Shown: positions 1 to 9,112, numbered from the stretch's first letter. The stretch: DNA of 64,000 nucleotides from Streptomyces venezuelae (GCF_008642335.1 NZ_CP029191.1:3906001-3970000), one strand, 5' to 3'. Numbers and translations are program-made. The notes: generated by a model from the sequence alone, not told the origin.

Positions 1-1948
1 CCATGCCGCCCATGCCGCCGCCCGCGATGAAGTAGTGGATGTCGCCGTCCGCCACGTACTTCTTGAACTGCGCGAGGGTCGGGGACGGATCGCTGCCGTT
101 GAAGCCGCCGATCGCCATCACCGGCTCCCCGGTGGCCAGTTGGTAGCTGGCCGCGTTCTGGGAGCCGATGGCCGCGGCGGCCCAGGTGCAGTCGTCGCCG
201 GCGTCCGGCCCCAGGAGGGACTTGGCCTCGGCGGAGACCTGGGCGCCGTCGAGCAGCCCGCCCATGCCGCCACCACGTCCGGCGCGCTCGCTCGTGCTGC
301 CGCCGGGCCGCCCTTGAGGCGCGCCTCCCGGAGGGACACTGCCCTGCGGAGCCCCGGCCGGACGGGTCTTGCCACCCGGACCCGGCCCCCCGGGCACACC
401 GCCCGGACCACCGGGGCCGCCGTCCCCACCCGGACCGCCCCCGCCCCGAGGCCCGCCCATGCCGACGCCGCCCGCCGAAGCCGGACCCGCCGTCACGATC
501 GACCCCGTGTGCGCGCTGTCCACGGTCGACAGCGTGTACGCCGCCGGGCCCGCGACGGACGCCGCCATGCCCAGACCCACCGCGGCCAGCACGAGCCCAC
601 GCCCGAGCCGCCCCACGACCAACAGACCCACCGCCGCGGCGAGCCCCGCGACGAGCACCGCCCACCGCAGCCACGGCACGTACTCCGCGGCCCTGCCCAG
701 CAGGACGTACGCCCAGACCGCCGTGCCCGCGACCGTCGCCCCGAGCACCGCGCCCGCCCACCGCGAGGCGCGCTCCTCCCACAGGACCGTGGCGCCCATG
801 CCGACGAGCGCGGCGATGTAGGGGGCGAGGGCCACCGTGTAGTACTGGTGGAAGATCCCCGCCATGAAGCTGAAGACCGCAGCGGTCATCAGGAGCGCAC
901 CGCCCCACGCCACGAACGCCGCCCGCGCGGTGTCCGTGCGCCGCGCCTTGCGGGTGATGACGAGCCCGGCCACCAGGAGGATCAGCGCGGCGGGCAGCAG
1001 CCACGAAATCTGGCCGCCGATCTCGGGGTCGAACATCCGCCCGAGCCCGGTCTCGCCCCACTGACCGCCGCCTCCACCGCCACCGCCACGGGGACCGCCG
1101 CCTCCGCCCACGCTGCCGGTCTCGTCGCCGTTGATGCGGCCGAGGCCGTTGTAGCCGAAGGTCAGTTCGAGGAACGAGTTGTGCTGCGAGCCGCCGATGT
1201 ACGGGCGCGAGGACGCGGGCCACAGCTCGACGACCGCGACCCACCAGCCACCGGCGACGAGCATCGCGCCCGCCGCCAGGGCGAGCTGGCCGAGGCGCCT
1301 GCGCGGCCGCACCGGGGCGCACACCGCGTAGAGGACCGCGAGCGGCGGCAGGATCAGGAACGCCTGCAGCGTCTTGGTGAGGAAGGCGAGGCCGACCGCG
1401 ACGCCCGCCCACACCAGCCACTTGGTGCGGCCGTGCTCCAGGGCGCGCAGGACGCAGTACACCGTGACGGTCATCAGGAGCGCGAGCAGCGCGTCCGGGT
1501 TGTTGAAGCGGAACATCAGCGCGGCGACGGGCGTCAGCGCGAGCACCGCGCCCGCGATCAGCCCGGCCGCGGCGCTGAACCGGCGCCGCACGGCCGCGTA
1601 CAGCACGCCGACCGTGGCGACGCCCATGAGGACCTGCGGGACGAGCACGGCCCAGGAGTTGAGCCCGAAGAGGCGTACGGAGAGCGCCATGGGCCAGAGC
1701 GCGGCCGGGGGCTTGTCGACGGTGATCGCGTTGCCCGCGTCGAGCGAGCCGAAGAAGAGCGCCTTCCAGCTCTGGCTGCCGGCCTGGACAGCGGCGGAGT
1801 AGAAGGAGTTGGTGTAGCCGGACGCGCTGAGGTTCCAGAGGTAGAGCCCGGCGGTGACGGCAAGCAGTGCGAGCAGCGCGGGGCGCGCCCATCGGGGGTC
1901 GTCGACGCGCCCGCGCCACGGCGCCGGGGCGGGAGAGGTGATCGTCAT
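1..1948 (-). CDS. GT39-family membrane glycosyltransferase (partial, C-terminus off the window)
   Basis: Integral-membrane glycosyltransferase of the ArnT/PMT (GT39) type, expected to move a sugar from a polyprenyl-phosphate carrier to an extracytoplasmic acceptor. The frame opens at ATG 1948 and stays open to base 1, so about 649 residues are visible. A first membrane helix lies near residues 22-40, the GT39 motif VDKPPAALWP follows near residue 78, and about ten more hydrophobic helices come next. A Gly-rich loop sits near residue 270. After the last helix there is a long Gly/Pro-rich stretch, then a soluble C-terminal domain starting GGLLDGAQVSAEAKSLLG. The start codon overlaps the stop of the GT2 gene (ATGA), so the two are translationally coupled; that partner probably makes the polyprenyl-phospho-sugar donor. 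The acceptor is unknown. Confidence 0.9.
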   Translation of the reverse strand, partial: MTITSPAPAPWRGRVDDPRWARPALLALLAVTAGLYLWNLSASGYTNSFYSAAVQAGSQSWKALFFGSLDAGNAITVDKPPAALWPMALSVRLFGLNSWAVLVPQVLMGVATVGVLYAAVRRRFSAAAGLIAGAVLALTPVAALMFRFNNPDALLALLMTVTVYCVLRALEHGRTKWLVWAGVAVGLAFLTKTLQAFLILPPLAVLYAVCAPVRPRRRLGQLALAAGAMLVAGGWWVAVVELWPASSRPYIGGSQHNSFLELTFGYNGLGRINGDETGSVGGGGGPRGGGGGGGGQWGETGLGRMFDPEIGGQISWLLPAALILLVAGLVITRKARRTDTARAAFVAWGGALLMTAAVFSFMAGIFHQYYTVALAPYIAALVGMGATVLWEERASRWAGAVLGATVAGTAVWAYVLLGRAAEYVPWLRWAVLVAGLAAAVGLLVVGRLGRGLVLAAVGLGMAASVAGPAAYTLSTVDSAHTGSIVTAGPASAGGVGMGGPRGGGGPGGDGGPGGPGGVPGGPGPGGKTRPAGAPQGSVPPGGAPQGRPGGSTSERAGRGGGMGGLLDGAQVSAEAKSLLGPDAGDDCTWAAAAIGSQNAASYQLATGEPVMAIGGFNGSDPSPTLAQFKKYVADGDIHYFIAGGGMGGM

Positions 1949-3243
1949 CGTGCGTTCCTCGGGTCGTGGAGGGTGGCCGAGCAAGAAGGTGCGGCGGTGT
2001 TGCCTTCCGGGAAGACCCACGCCCTGAGCAGCAGGAACCGCAGCACCGTCGCCGCCAGGTTCGCCGCGAGCAGGACCGCCACCTCCGTGGCGTGCGCGGG
2101 GTGGGCCGATGCCGCGTCGAGCGCCGCGAGGGAGCCGCTCGTGAGGGCGAGGCCGATGGCGAAGACGACGAGGCCCTGTGCCTGGTGGCGGACCGCGCGG
2201 TCCCGGCCGCGTACGCCGAAGGTGAGCCTCCGGTTCGCTGCCGTGTTGGCCACCGCCGAGACCAGGAGGGCGAGCGCGTTGGCCGGCTGCGACCCCGTGA
2301 ACGTACGGAACCCGCTGTAGAGGAGGAGGTAGAAGAGGGTCGAGAGCGCGCCGACCACGCAGAAGCCGACGAGCTGGCGGGTGAGGCCGCCGGGCACGCC
2401 GGTGAGCCGACGGTCGCGCGGGTCGTCGCCGAACGGGCGGGCAAGCCGGTCCAGCGGCAGCGCCCCGACCGCGAGCGCCCGCCCCACCCGCCACACGCCC
2501 TTCAGGTCGTCCGCGGCCGTCCGCACGATGTGGACCGTCGAGTCGGGGTCGTCGACCCAGTCGACCGGCACCTCGTGGATGCGCAGTCCGGCGCGCTCGG
2601 CGAGTACGAGCATCTCGGTGTCGAAGAACCAGCCCGTGTCCTCGACCAGCGGCAGCAGCACCCGCGCCACGTCGCCGCGGATCGCCTTGAACCCGCACTG
2701 GGCGTCGGAGAAGCGGGCGTGCAGGGAGCCGCGCAGGATGAGGTTGTACGCGCGGGAGATGAACTCCCGCTTCGGTCCGCGCACCACCCGCGAGCTGCGC
2801 GCGAGTCGGGAGCCGATCGCCAGGTCCGAGTGGCCGGAGATCAGCGGGGCGACGAGCGGGAGCAGCGCGTTGAGGTCGGTGGAGAGGTCGACGTCCATGT
2901 ACGCGAGGACCGGCGCGTCGGAGGCGGACCAGACGGCGCGCAGCGCACGGCCGCGCCCCTTCTGGTCGAGCCGCACGTGCCGTACCTCTTCGACACGGCC
3001 GGTGAGTTCGGCGGCGACCTGCGGGGTGCGGTCCGTGGACGCGTTGTCCGCGACGGTGATGCGGAAGGGGTAGGGGAAGGTGCGGGCGAGGTGGTCGTGC
3101 AGGCGCAGGACGCACGGCCCGAGGTCCTTCTCCTCGTTGAAGACGGGGATCACGACGTCCAGGACGGGCACAGGCACGTCACGCCCGGTGGCGGGGAGGT
3201 GGTCCCGTGACGGCAGCACGTCCGGGGGAGTGTCGGTTCGCAT
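1945..3243 (-). CDS. Bifunctional GT2 glycosyltransferase / GtrA-like flippase
   Basis: About 432 residues. The N-terminal half is a GT-A-fold family 2 transferase of the dolichyl-phosphate-sugar synthase type: VVIPVFNEEKDLGPCVLRLH, the metal-binding MDVDLSTD, and QCGFKAIRGDVARVL. The C-terminal half has four hydrophobic helices of the GtrA family (starting TRQLVGFCVVGALSTLFYLL), which is linked to flipping lipid-linked sugars. I chose ATG 3243 over a TTG at 3261 because the longer form has no ribosome site. It lies 26 bases after the sensor-kinase stop and its own stop overlaps the GT39 start. Inference: it makes and perhaps flips the polyprenyl-phosphate sugar used by the GT39 enzyme. Confidence 0.88.
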   Translation of the reverse strand: MRTDTPPDVLPSRDHLPATGRDVPVPVLDVVIPVFNEEKDLGPCVLRLHDHLARTFPYPFRITVADNASTDRTPQVAAELTGRVEEVRHVRLDQKGRGRALRAVWSASDAPVLAYMDVDLSTDLNALLPLVAPLISGHSDLAIGSRLARSSRVVRGPKREFISRAYNLILRGSLHARFSDAQCGFKAIRGDVARVLLPLVEDTGWFFDTEMLVLAERAGLRIHEVPVDWVDDPDSTVHIVRTAADDLKGVWRVGRALAVGALPLDRLARPFGDDPRDRRLTGVPGGLTRQLVGFCVVGALSTLFYLLLYSGFRTFTGSQPANALALLVSAVANTAANRRLTFGVRGRDRAVRHQAQGLVVFAIGLALTSGSLAALDAASAHPAHATEVAVLLAANLAATVLRFLLLRAWVFPEGNTAAPSCSATLHDPRNAR

Positions 3244-3269
3244 GCGGCCGACACTCGCCAAGTGGTCTG

Positions 3270-4811
3270 TCAGGGCTGTGTGGTGAGGCTGTGGCCCGGC
3301 TGTGAGAGGTCGAGGGCCGTGTCGCGGGGCGCCGGGAGCGTGACGGCGAACACCGTCCGGCCCGGCACGCTCTCGACGGTCACCGTGCCGTCGTGTGCCG
3401 TCACGATGGCCCGCACGAGGGCCAGGCCGAGCCCCGTGGATCCCGCCTGGCGCGAGCGGGACGCGTCGCCGCGGGCGAACCGTTCGAAGACGGTGGGCAG
3501 GAGGTCGGGCGCGATGCCGGGCCCGTCGTCCTGGACCTCCAGGAGTACGCGGGGGCTCTCGGGGGGTCCCTCGTGCCGGACCCGGGCCGTCACCGTCGTG
3601 CCCGGTGGGGTGTGGGTGCGGGCGTTGGCGAGGAGGTTGACGACGACCTGGTGGAGACGTGCGGAGTCCGCACGCACCTGGGCCGCCCCGCCCGGACCGG
3701 GGTCGTCGGGGAGTTCGAGGCGCCAGTGGTGGCCGGGCCCGGCGGCCCGCGCGTCGCTGACCGCGTCGACGACGAGCGGTGCGAGATCAGTGCTCCGGTA
3801 TGAGAGCGGCTGTTCCGCGTCGAGCCGCGCGAGCAGCAGCAGATCCTCGACCAGGCCCGTCATCCGCTCGGCCTCGGACTCGATCCGGCCGAGCGCGTGC
3901 CGCGTGTCGGGCCCGGTCGACTCCCGCCCGCGGCGCGTCAGTTCGGCGTACCCCCGGATGGAGGCGAGCGGGGTCCGCAGCTCGTGGCTGGCGTCCGCGA
4001 CGAACTGCCGTACCCGTGTCTCGCTGCGCTGGCGCGCGTCGAGCGCCGAGTGGACGTGGTCGAGCATCCGGTTGAGCGCGGCGCCGACCTGGCCGACCTC
4101 CGTGCGCGGGTCGGCGTCGGGCGCGCGCTCGTGCAGGGCCACCTCGCCGCTGTGCAGGGGGAGCTCGGAGACCCGGGTGGCGGTGCTCGCGATCCTGCGC
4201 AGCGGACGCAGCGCGACGCCGACCATCGCGGCGCCGGCGAGCGAGGCGGCGACGAGGCCGGCCGCGGTGACGCAGACCTCGACGACGATCAGCGTGCTGA
4301 GCGTGTTCCGCACCTCGGTGGTCGGCAGCCCGACGAGGAAGTCGCCCCGGTGCCCGCTCGTGTACGTCACGCGGTACTCCCCGAGCCCCGGCAGGTCGAC
4401 GTTGTGCGCCTGACCGTCCCTCGGCACGCCGCCGAGCGCGGCCAGCTGCGCCGCGTCGAGCTCCGTCGCGTCCGGCACGGTGTCACCGGCGTCGTCCTCG
4501 GTGCTGACGAGCGCCCGCCCGACCGAGCCGTCCCGCCCCACCTCCGCGCCGACGGCCCCGATCTCCTGCGGCCCGTGCGTGACGAAGTCCAGCGGATCGT
4601 CCCGCGTACGTGGGCCGGGGCCGGGCCCCGGCGCGACGGCAGGCCCGGAGGCCCGCTGAGCGACCCCGCCGACGGCCCCGTCCAACTGCTCGTACAGATG
4701 GGACCTGAGAGCAATGGTCGTCACCACCCCGATGACCGCGCACACGACGGCGATCAGCGCGACCGCGGAGAGGACGAGCCGGGTCCGCAGGGTGAGGCGC
4801 ACGCGTCTCAC
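3270..4811 (-). CDS. Sensor histidine kinase, two-component system
   Basis: 513 residues. Membrane helix 1 spans about residues 11-33 and helix 2 about 170-200, with a roughly 135-residue extracytoplasmic sensor domain between them. HAMP, HisKA and HATPase_c domains follow. The phosphoacceptor is His276 in DASHELRTPLAS; the N box VVNLLANARTHTPPG, the G1 box DDGPGI and the G2 box STGLGLAL are intact, so it should be active. A longer frame runs to 4958, but the GTG at 4811 overlaps the regulator stop (GTGA) and gives a normal N-terminus starting VRRVRLTLRTRL. It is co-transcribed with the upstream regulator and the two downstream glycosyltransferases, so it may respond to an envelope cue. The signal is unknown. 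Confidence 0.93.
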   Translation of the reverse strand: MRRVRLTLRTRLVLSAVALIAVVCAVIGVVTTIALRSHLYEQLDGAVGGVAQRASGPAVAPGPGPGPRTRDDPLDFVTHGPQEIGAVGAEVGRDGSVGRALVSTEDDAGDTVPDATELDAAQLAALGGVPRDGQAHNVDLPGLGEYRVTYTSGHRGDFLVGLPTTEVRNTLSTLIVVEVCVTAAGLVAASLAGAAMVGVALRPLRRIASTATRVSELPLHSGEVALHERAPDADPRTEVGQVGAALNRMLDHVHSALDARQRSETRVRQFVADASHELRTPLASIRGYAELTRRGRESTGPDTRHALGRIESEAERMTGLVEDLLLLARLDAEQPLSYRSTDLAPLVVDAVSDARAAGPGHHWRLELPDDPGPGGAAQVRADSARLHQVVVNLLANARTHTPPGTTVTARVRHEGPPESPRVLLEVQDDGPGIAPDLLPTVFERFARGDASRSRQAGSTGLGLALVRAIVTAHDGTVTVESVPGRTVFAVTLPAPRDTALDLSQPGHSLTTQP

Positions 4812-5557
4812 GAAGGGACGGGCACCGCGGACTTGATCAGATACCCCGCCCCGCGCCGCGTGTGGATCATCGGCTCCCGGCCCGCGTCGATCTTCCTGCG
4901 CAGATAGGAGATGTACAGCTCGACGACGTTGGCCTGGCCCCCGAAGTCGTAGTTCCACACCCGGTCGAGGATCTGCGCCTTGCTGAGCACGCGCCGCGGA
5001 TTGCGCATGAGGTACCGCAGCAGCTCGAACTCGGTGGCGGTGAGGTGGATGGAGTCCCCGCCGCGCGTCACCTCATGGCTGTCCTCGTCGAGCGTCAGAT
5101 CCCCCACGACCAGCGTGGCCGCACTGCGCTTGTCCGCGGCACCGGCCCGCCGGATGAGCCCGCGCAGCCGTGCCACGACCTCCTCCAGGCTGAACGGCTT
5201 GGTGACGTAGTCGTCGCCGCCCGCGGTGAGCCCGGCGATCCGGTCCTCCACCGCGTCCTTCGCGGTCAGGAACAGCACGGGCACGTCCGGCATCTCCCGG
5301 CGCAACCTGCCGAGCAGGGAGAGCCCGTCCATGTCGGGCAGCATCATGTCCAGCACCACGGCGTCGGGCCGGAACGCCCGCGCGGCCCGCACCGCGCCCG
5401 CCCCGTCCTCCGCGCTGCGGATCTGCCAGCCCTCGTAACGCAGGGCCATGGACAACAGCTCGGTGAGCGACACCTCGTCGTCCACGACGAGCACACGGAC
5501 GGGGCTCCCGTCCGCCCTGAGCAGTTCGGTACGCGCCTGAGGCGTGGTCGTGGTCAT
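4808..5557 (-). CDS. OmpR/PhoB-family response regulator
   Basis: 249 residues from ATG 5557; an upstream TTG-type extension is unsupported. The receiver domain (about residues 20-135) has the acidic pair in VLVVDDE, the phosphoacceptor Asp70 in VVLDMMLPD, the Thr of FLTAKD and the Lys of DDYVTKPF. The C-terminal winged-helix domain contains TATEFELLRYLMRNPRRVLS and ends with the wing RRGAGYLIK, typical of the family. First gene of the four-gene operon; its stop overlaps the kinase GTG. It probably activates its own operon, but I did not find clear direct repeats in the 87 bases upstream. Confidence 0.94.
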   Translation of the reverse strand: MTTTTPQARTELLRADGSPVRVLVVDDEVSLTELLSMALRYEGWQIRSAEDGAGAVRAARAFRPDAVVLDMMLPDMDGLSLLGRLRREMPDVPVLFLTAKDAVEDRIAGLTAGGDDYVTKPFSLEEVVARLRGLIRRAGAADKRSAATLVVGDLTLDEDSHEVTRGGDSIHLTATEFELLRYLMRNPRRVLSKAQILDRVWNYDFGGQANVVELYISYLRRKIDAGREPMIHTRRGAGYLIKSAVPVPS

Positions 5558-5644
5558 GCCCCACACCCTGCGCGGCGCCCCTGAGAGCACTCTTGCGCGA
5601 ACCTGTGAATTCCCTGAGAAAGCCCGCCGCGGCAGGGACCTTCC

Positions 5645-6502
5645 TCACTCCACCCCGAACACCCGGGCGGCGTTCCCGTACAGCACCCCGCGCAGCCACG
5701 CGTCCCCGAGCCCGAGCCGTTCCAGGGACTCCAGCTGGTGGACGTACGGGTACGGGATGTTGGGGAAGTCGCTGCCCAGGAGCACCTTCCCGCCCAGGTC
5801 CGCCAGCCGTCCCCGCTCCCGCGCCGGGAACGGCATCAGGCCCTCGCTGAAGTCGGTGAACGCCATGGTCGTGTCGAGGCGCACCTCCTCGTACCGTTCC
5901 GCGAGCGTGAGGAACTCGGCGTACTCCGGCATGCCCAGATGCGCCACGACGACCGGAAGCCGCGGGTGGCGCGCGAGGAGCGCGGCGACCGGTTCAGGGC
6001 CGGTGTGCTTGCCGGGCTCGGGGCCGGACCCGCAGTGCATGACCACCGGCACCCCGGCGTCGGCGAGCAGTCCCCACACCGGTTCGAGCAGCGGGTCGTT
6101 GGGGTCGTACCCGCCCACCTGCACATGCGACTTGAAGACGCGGGCGCCCGCCTCGACGGCCTCCCGCACGTACCGGTCCACGCCCGGCTCCGGGAAGAAC
6201 GTCGCGGTGTGCAGACAGCCGGGCGTGCAGCGCGCGAAGTCGGCGGCCCAGCCGTTGAGCCACTCCGCCATGCCCGCCTTGTGCGGGTACAGCATCGAGG
6301 TGAAGGCGCGCACCCCGAACTCCCCGAGCAGCGCGACGCGCCGCTCCTCCTCGTGCCGGTAGGTGATGGGCCACTCCACCGGGCCCGACTCCCCGAAGGA
6401 GTCGAAGTACGCCCACACCTTCCGCAGCACGCGCTCCGGCATGAAGTGCGTGTGTACGTCGATGAGTCCCGGGAGTCCGAGCCGCTCCCAGACGCCGCGC
6501 AC
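5645..6502 (-). CDS. Amidohydrolase-2 family metal-dependent hydrolase
   Basis: About 285 residues, a TIM-barrel hydrolase of the amidohydrolase-2 family (relatives of ACMSD-type decarboxylases and 2-pyrone-4,6-dicarboxylate lactonases). Family motifs in order: LIDVHTHFMPERVL (metal HxH), VFKSHVQVGGYDPNDP, VVMHCGSGPEPG, VVAHLGMPEY, LLGSDFPNIPYP (metal Asp) and GNAARVFG near the C-terminus. The frame runs on upstream to 6883, but that part overlaps the monooxygenase gene in another frame and is low-complexity shadow sequence. GTG 6502 is the only start that follows the neighbour's stop at 6540, so the start is moderately sure. The substrate cannot be read from sequence. Confidence 0.85.
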   Translation of the reverse strand: MRGVWERLGLPGLIDVHTHFMPERVLRKVWAYFDSFGESGPVEWPITYRHEEERRVALLGEFGVRAFTSMLYPHKAGMAEWLNGWAADFARCTPGCLHTATFFPEPGVDRYVREAVEAGARVFKSHVQVGGYDPNDPLLEPVWGLLADAGVPVVMHCGSGPEPGKHTGPEPVAALLARHPRLPVVVAHLGMPEYAEFLTLAERYEEVRLDTTMAFTDFSEGLMPFPARERGRLADLGGKVLLGSDFPNIPYPYVHQLESLERLGLGDAWLRGVLYGNAARVFGVE

Positions 6503-6539
6503 GGCGAGGGCACCCGGATCGGCGTCGGCACCGCCCTCG

Positions 6540-6887
6540 CTACTGCTCCCGCACAAAGCCGTGGCTCCTCTCGACCTTCGCGACGTGCAGGACGTACTTC
6601 TCGTACCAGTCCTCGCGCCCGCGCCGCTGGGCCGCGCGGTGCTCCATGTTGCCGCGCCACGCCCTGATGGACTCCTCGTCGCGGAAGTACGAGACGGTGA
6701 TACCGAGGCCGCCGGGCGTGCGGGCCGACTCGGTGCCGAGGAAACCCGGCACGTCCAGGACGAGTTCGTCCATGCGGTCGGCGATCTCGTCGTAGCCGTT
6801 GTCCCCTTCGGTGCGCACGGAGGAGAAGACGACGGAGTAGTAGGGCGGTTCGAAGGGTCCGACAGGACCGGTGGCGTGATCACTCAT
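6540..6887 (-). CDS. Antibiotic biosynthesis monooxygenase (ABM) domain protein
   Basis: 115 residues, a single ferredoxin-like ABM domain. It opens with PPYYSVVFSSVRTEGD, followed by an amphipathic helix containing MDELVLDVPGFLGTESAR and the strand LGITVSYFRDEESIRAWR. The conserved His of NMEHRAAQRRG and WYEKYVLHVAKVER close the fold. Small enzymes of this type oxidise or degrade aromatic compounds or haem without a bound cofactor; many housekeeping copies have no known substrate. ATG 6887 (MSDHATG) is chosen over a longer form beginning at 6968. It lies 37 bases upstream of the amidohydrolase start and probably shares its transcript. Confidence 0.85.
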   Translation of the reverse strand: MSDHATGPVGPFEPPYYSVVFSSVRTEGDNGYDEIADRMDELVLDVPGFLGTESARTPGGLGITVSYFRDEESIRAWRGNMEHRAAQRRGREDWYEKYVLHVAKVERSHGFVREQ

Positions 6888-7031
6888 GTCGCCACACTCG
6901 GGCCCGCACCGCACCGGCGTCCACCCTTTTCGGCCGTCCTTGCCCAACGGTCGACCGGACTTGACCATTCGGTCAGCGAACCGGTCGACGGTCCCGGAAG
7001 GTGCTCGGAAAAGCCCGCCCTGCCTACAACC

Positions 7032-7910
7032 TCAGAAGAGCCCGCCCTGTTCGGCGCCACCGCCCACGACCTCCACGGCCCGCACCGGAACGGTCACCCC
7101 CGCCCCCGCGTCGGCCGAGGCCAGCTCCCATCCCACGAGCACCCGCGTGTCGACCACCAGCACGCCCCCGCCCGCCACCTCCAGGTGCAGGTCGGGCCCG
7201 GCCGCCGCGACGAGCCGCCCCGCGACCGCCCCGCCGTCGACCAGCTCCCGCACCACGCCATCCGTCGCCGCCGGACCGCCCCGACCGTCGAGCCCGAACG
7301 CCCCCGCGTGGTCGACGGCGTCGAACGGCACCCGCTCCAGCGCCTCGGCCCACCCACCGAGCGCCACCGCGCGCTCATGCAGCTCAGCGAGCTCCTTCTG
7401 CCTCTCCGGCCACGCGGGCAGCGCCCCGCGGAGCGCGCGCTTGCGGGCGTACGGCACCCGGTCCGGCACCCCGAGCGCCGCCCGCAGCAGTTCCTCCGTA
7501 CGCCGTGCCGCCATCAGCGGGCCACGCCCCAGCCAGCAGAACGCCACGGCCCCCTGCTCCAGGAGCCGCCCCGCGCCCCGCTCCTCCGCCGTGATCCCCA
7601 CCTTCACGACACCGGCCCCGAACCACGCGAGGTAGACCCGGTACGTCCGTGGATCGTCGGGCACCCCGTCCGCCGCCACCGAGAACGCCCGGTCGAGCCG
7701 CGCGCACTCCGGACACCGCGCCTGCGTCGCCGACCCCGGCACCACGGCCCGCAGCGGACACGGATTCCCCCGCGCCCCCACGCACCGCCGCTCCCCCACG
7801 GCCCGGAACCCGATGTCCCGCCCGTACGCGAGAACGCTGCGCCGCCCGCAGTCCCACCGCAGCACGGGCTTCCCGTCGGGCCACCCGAGCCCCGCACACC
7901 GCCACTCCAC
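7032..7910 (-). CDS. DUF2797 family protein
   Basis: 292 residues from GTG 7910, preceded by GAGGGG at a workable distance. It matches the actinobacterial DUF2797 family: an N-terminal Cys-containing region (RRCVGARGNPCPLRAVVPG, then CPEC) that could bind zinc, and a central stretch YRVYLAWFGAGVVKVGITAE that resembles the start of a GIY-YIG-like fold. No function is established for the family. It lies directly downstream of the tRNA-Arg gene but behind a strong terminator, so it needs its own promoter. Confidence 0.85.
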   Translation of the reverse strand: MEWRCAGLGWPDGKPVLRWDCGRRSVLAYGRDIGFRAVGERRCVGARGNPCPLRAVVPGSATQARCPECARLDRAFSVAADGVPDDPRTYRVYLAWFGAGVVKVGITAEERGAGRLLEQGAVAFCWLGRGPLMAARRTEELLRAALGVPDRVPYARKRALRGALPAWPERQKELAELHERAVALGGWAEALERVPFDAVDHAGAFGLDGRGGPAATDGVVRELVDGGAVAGRLVAAAGPDLHLEVAGGGVLVVDTRVLVGWELASADAGAGVTVPVRAVEVVGGGAEQGGLF

Positions 7911-7935
7911 AGCCGCGACCCCTCACCGCACACGC

Positions 7936-7966
7936 AAGAGGCCCCCGGATGATCCGGGGGCCTCTT
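7936..7966 (-). terminator. Strong intrinsic terminator after tRNA-Arg
   Basis: Near-perfect 15-bp inverted repeat (AAGAGGCCCCCGGAT and its complement) located 8 bases past the tRNA 3' end on the minus strand. It should end the tRNA transcript before the DUF2797 gene. There is no long U-run, as is usual in Streptomyces. Confidence 0.85.
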
Positions 7967-7973
7967 GTCCATG

Positions 7974-8046
7974 TGCACTCGGCAGGATTCGAACCTGCAA
8001 CCTTCTGATCCGTAGTCAGATGCTCTATCCGTTAAGCTACGAGTGC
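7974..8046 (-). tRNA. tRNA-Arg (anticodon ACG)
   Basis: Read on the minus strand, a 7-bp acceptor stem GCACTCG/CGAGTGC, a D arm, the anticodon loop CTACGGA (anticodon ACG), and a T arm GCAGG-TTCGAAT-CCTGC are all present. The discriminator is A and CCA is not encoded. Confidence 0.97.
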
Positions 8047-8190
8047 TTGATTTTTCTTTTGTTCTCGTCTCCGCTTCCCGGCCCTTCGGCCCGTTCGCGG
8101 CGACAGGAAGAACATTACATGACTGCCGCCGCCATGTGAAATCCGATAGGCGGACCCCTTGTGAGCTGCGGAAACGTCCTCCAGAACCAT

Positions 8191-8222
8191 CGAAGCCCCG
8201 GTCCGTGAGGACCGGGGCTTCG
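8191..8222 (-). terminator. Intrinsic terminator after tRNA-Ser(GCT)
   Basis: A 14-bp perfect stem (CGAAGCCCCGGTCC) with a GTGA tetraloop, 10 bases beyond the tRNA-Ser 3' end on the minus strand. Confidence 0.85.
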
Positions 8223-8232
8223 GATCGAGCTG

Positions 8233-8323
8233 CGGAGGCGGAGGGATTTGAACCCTCGATGGGATTTAAGTCCCAAACCGCATTAGCAGTGCGGCGCCAT
8301 AGACCGGACTAGGCGACGCCTCC
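8233..8323 (-). tRNA. tRNA-Ser (anticodon GCT)
   Basis: On the minus strand: acceptor stem GGAGGCG/CGCCTCC, anticodon loop CTGCTAA (GCT), a long class-II variable arm typical of serine tRNAs, and T arm GAGGG-TTCAAAT-CCCTC. The discriminator is G, as usual for tRNA-Ser. Confidence 0.97.
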
Positions 8324-8516
8324 AGCTTGCACACCTGCGCGAGCGGGGGTGCGTGCAGATGATGACACAGCCAGTGGGTGTGTCACCAATCGCGGCACCC
8401 ACGGTACTAGGCGTGCCGCCCGCAGGGCAAAGCGTTACGCCGCACCGCAACATCGCGGGGCGGACGGCGTTAGTTCCGTAGAGCCAACCGTCCCGAACGT
8501 ACTCGTGGAGCCAGAA

Positions 8517-8945
8517 ATGCTGCGTCGCCTCGTCCTCACTGCCGCCGCCTCCGTCGCCGCGCTGTCCGCCCTCCCCGCCACCGCCCAGGCCACCGCGGAC
8601 GCGTCCCCTTCCGCCCCCACCGACCACCTCACCGTCACGGTCTCCGGGTCGGGCGGTGCCGGCGACGGGACGTACGAACTGAACTGCCACCCGACGGGCG
8701 GCACGCACCCGGACGCGGCGAAGGCGTGCGAGCGGCTGCGGGAGGTCACCGTCTGGGGGACCGACCCGTTCGCGCCCGTGCCCAAGGACTCGATGTGCAC
8801 GATGCAGTACGGCGGACCCGCCACCGCACACGTCACGGGAACCTGGCAGGGCCGGCCGGTCGACGCGACGTACGACCGCAGCAACGGCTGCGAGATCTCG
8901 CGATGGGACGGTCTCGTACCGGTACTGCCCGCGACCTCCGCGTGA
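8517..8945 (+). CDS. Subtilisin-inhibitor-like (SSI family) secreted protein
   Basis: 142 residues from ATG 8517 with GGAG six bases upstream. A signal peptide (MLRRLVLTAAASVAALSALP) ends near the AQA-TAD site. The mature part follows the SSI pattern: TVSGSG, four cysteines (Cys in ELNCHP, KACERL, DSMCTMQYGG and NGCEISRW) that would form two disulfides, GTHPDAAKAC, and the C-terminal WDGLVPVLP. In SSI proteins the P1 residue lies just after the third Cys; here the loop reads CTMQYG. It should inhibit subtilisin-type or trypsin-type extracellular proteases. A longer upstream frame from 8349 is not credible. Confidence 0.88.
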   Translation: MLRRLVLTAAASVAALSALPATAQATADASPSAPTDHLTVTVSGSGGAGDGTYELNCHPTGGTHPDAAKACERLREVTVWGTDPFAPVPKDSMCTMQYGGPATAHVTGTWQGRPVDATYDRSNGCEISRWDGLVPVLPATSA

Positions 8946-9112
8946 CCAGGCCGTACGGAAAACTCACATCTTCTGCGTGCGACCTCCCTCTCATCCGGCG
9001 TCGCGCCCACAACCACTCCCCGTAGACTCCCTCCCGTGACACGCCACGGGCCGAGGGGCAAAATGGCCTGAGCGAGTCGGCAAGCAGCGGTAACCAGGGA
9101 GGAAGCGTCGTC

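Noticed and set aside
35..2320. 761-codon plus-strand frame at the left edge
   Set aside because: Antisense to the GT39 and GT2 genes; the translation is Arg/His-rich with no domain.
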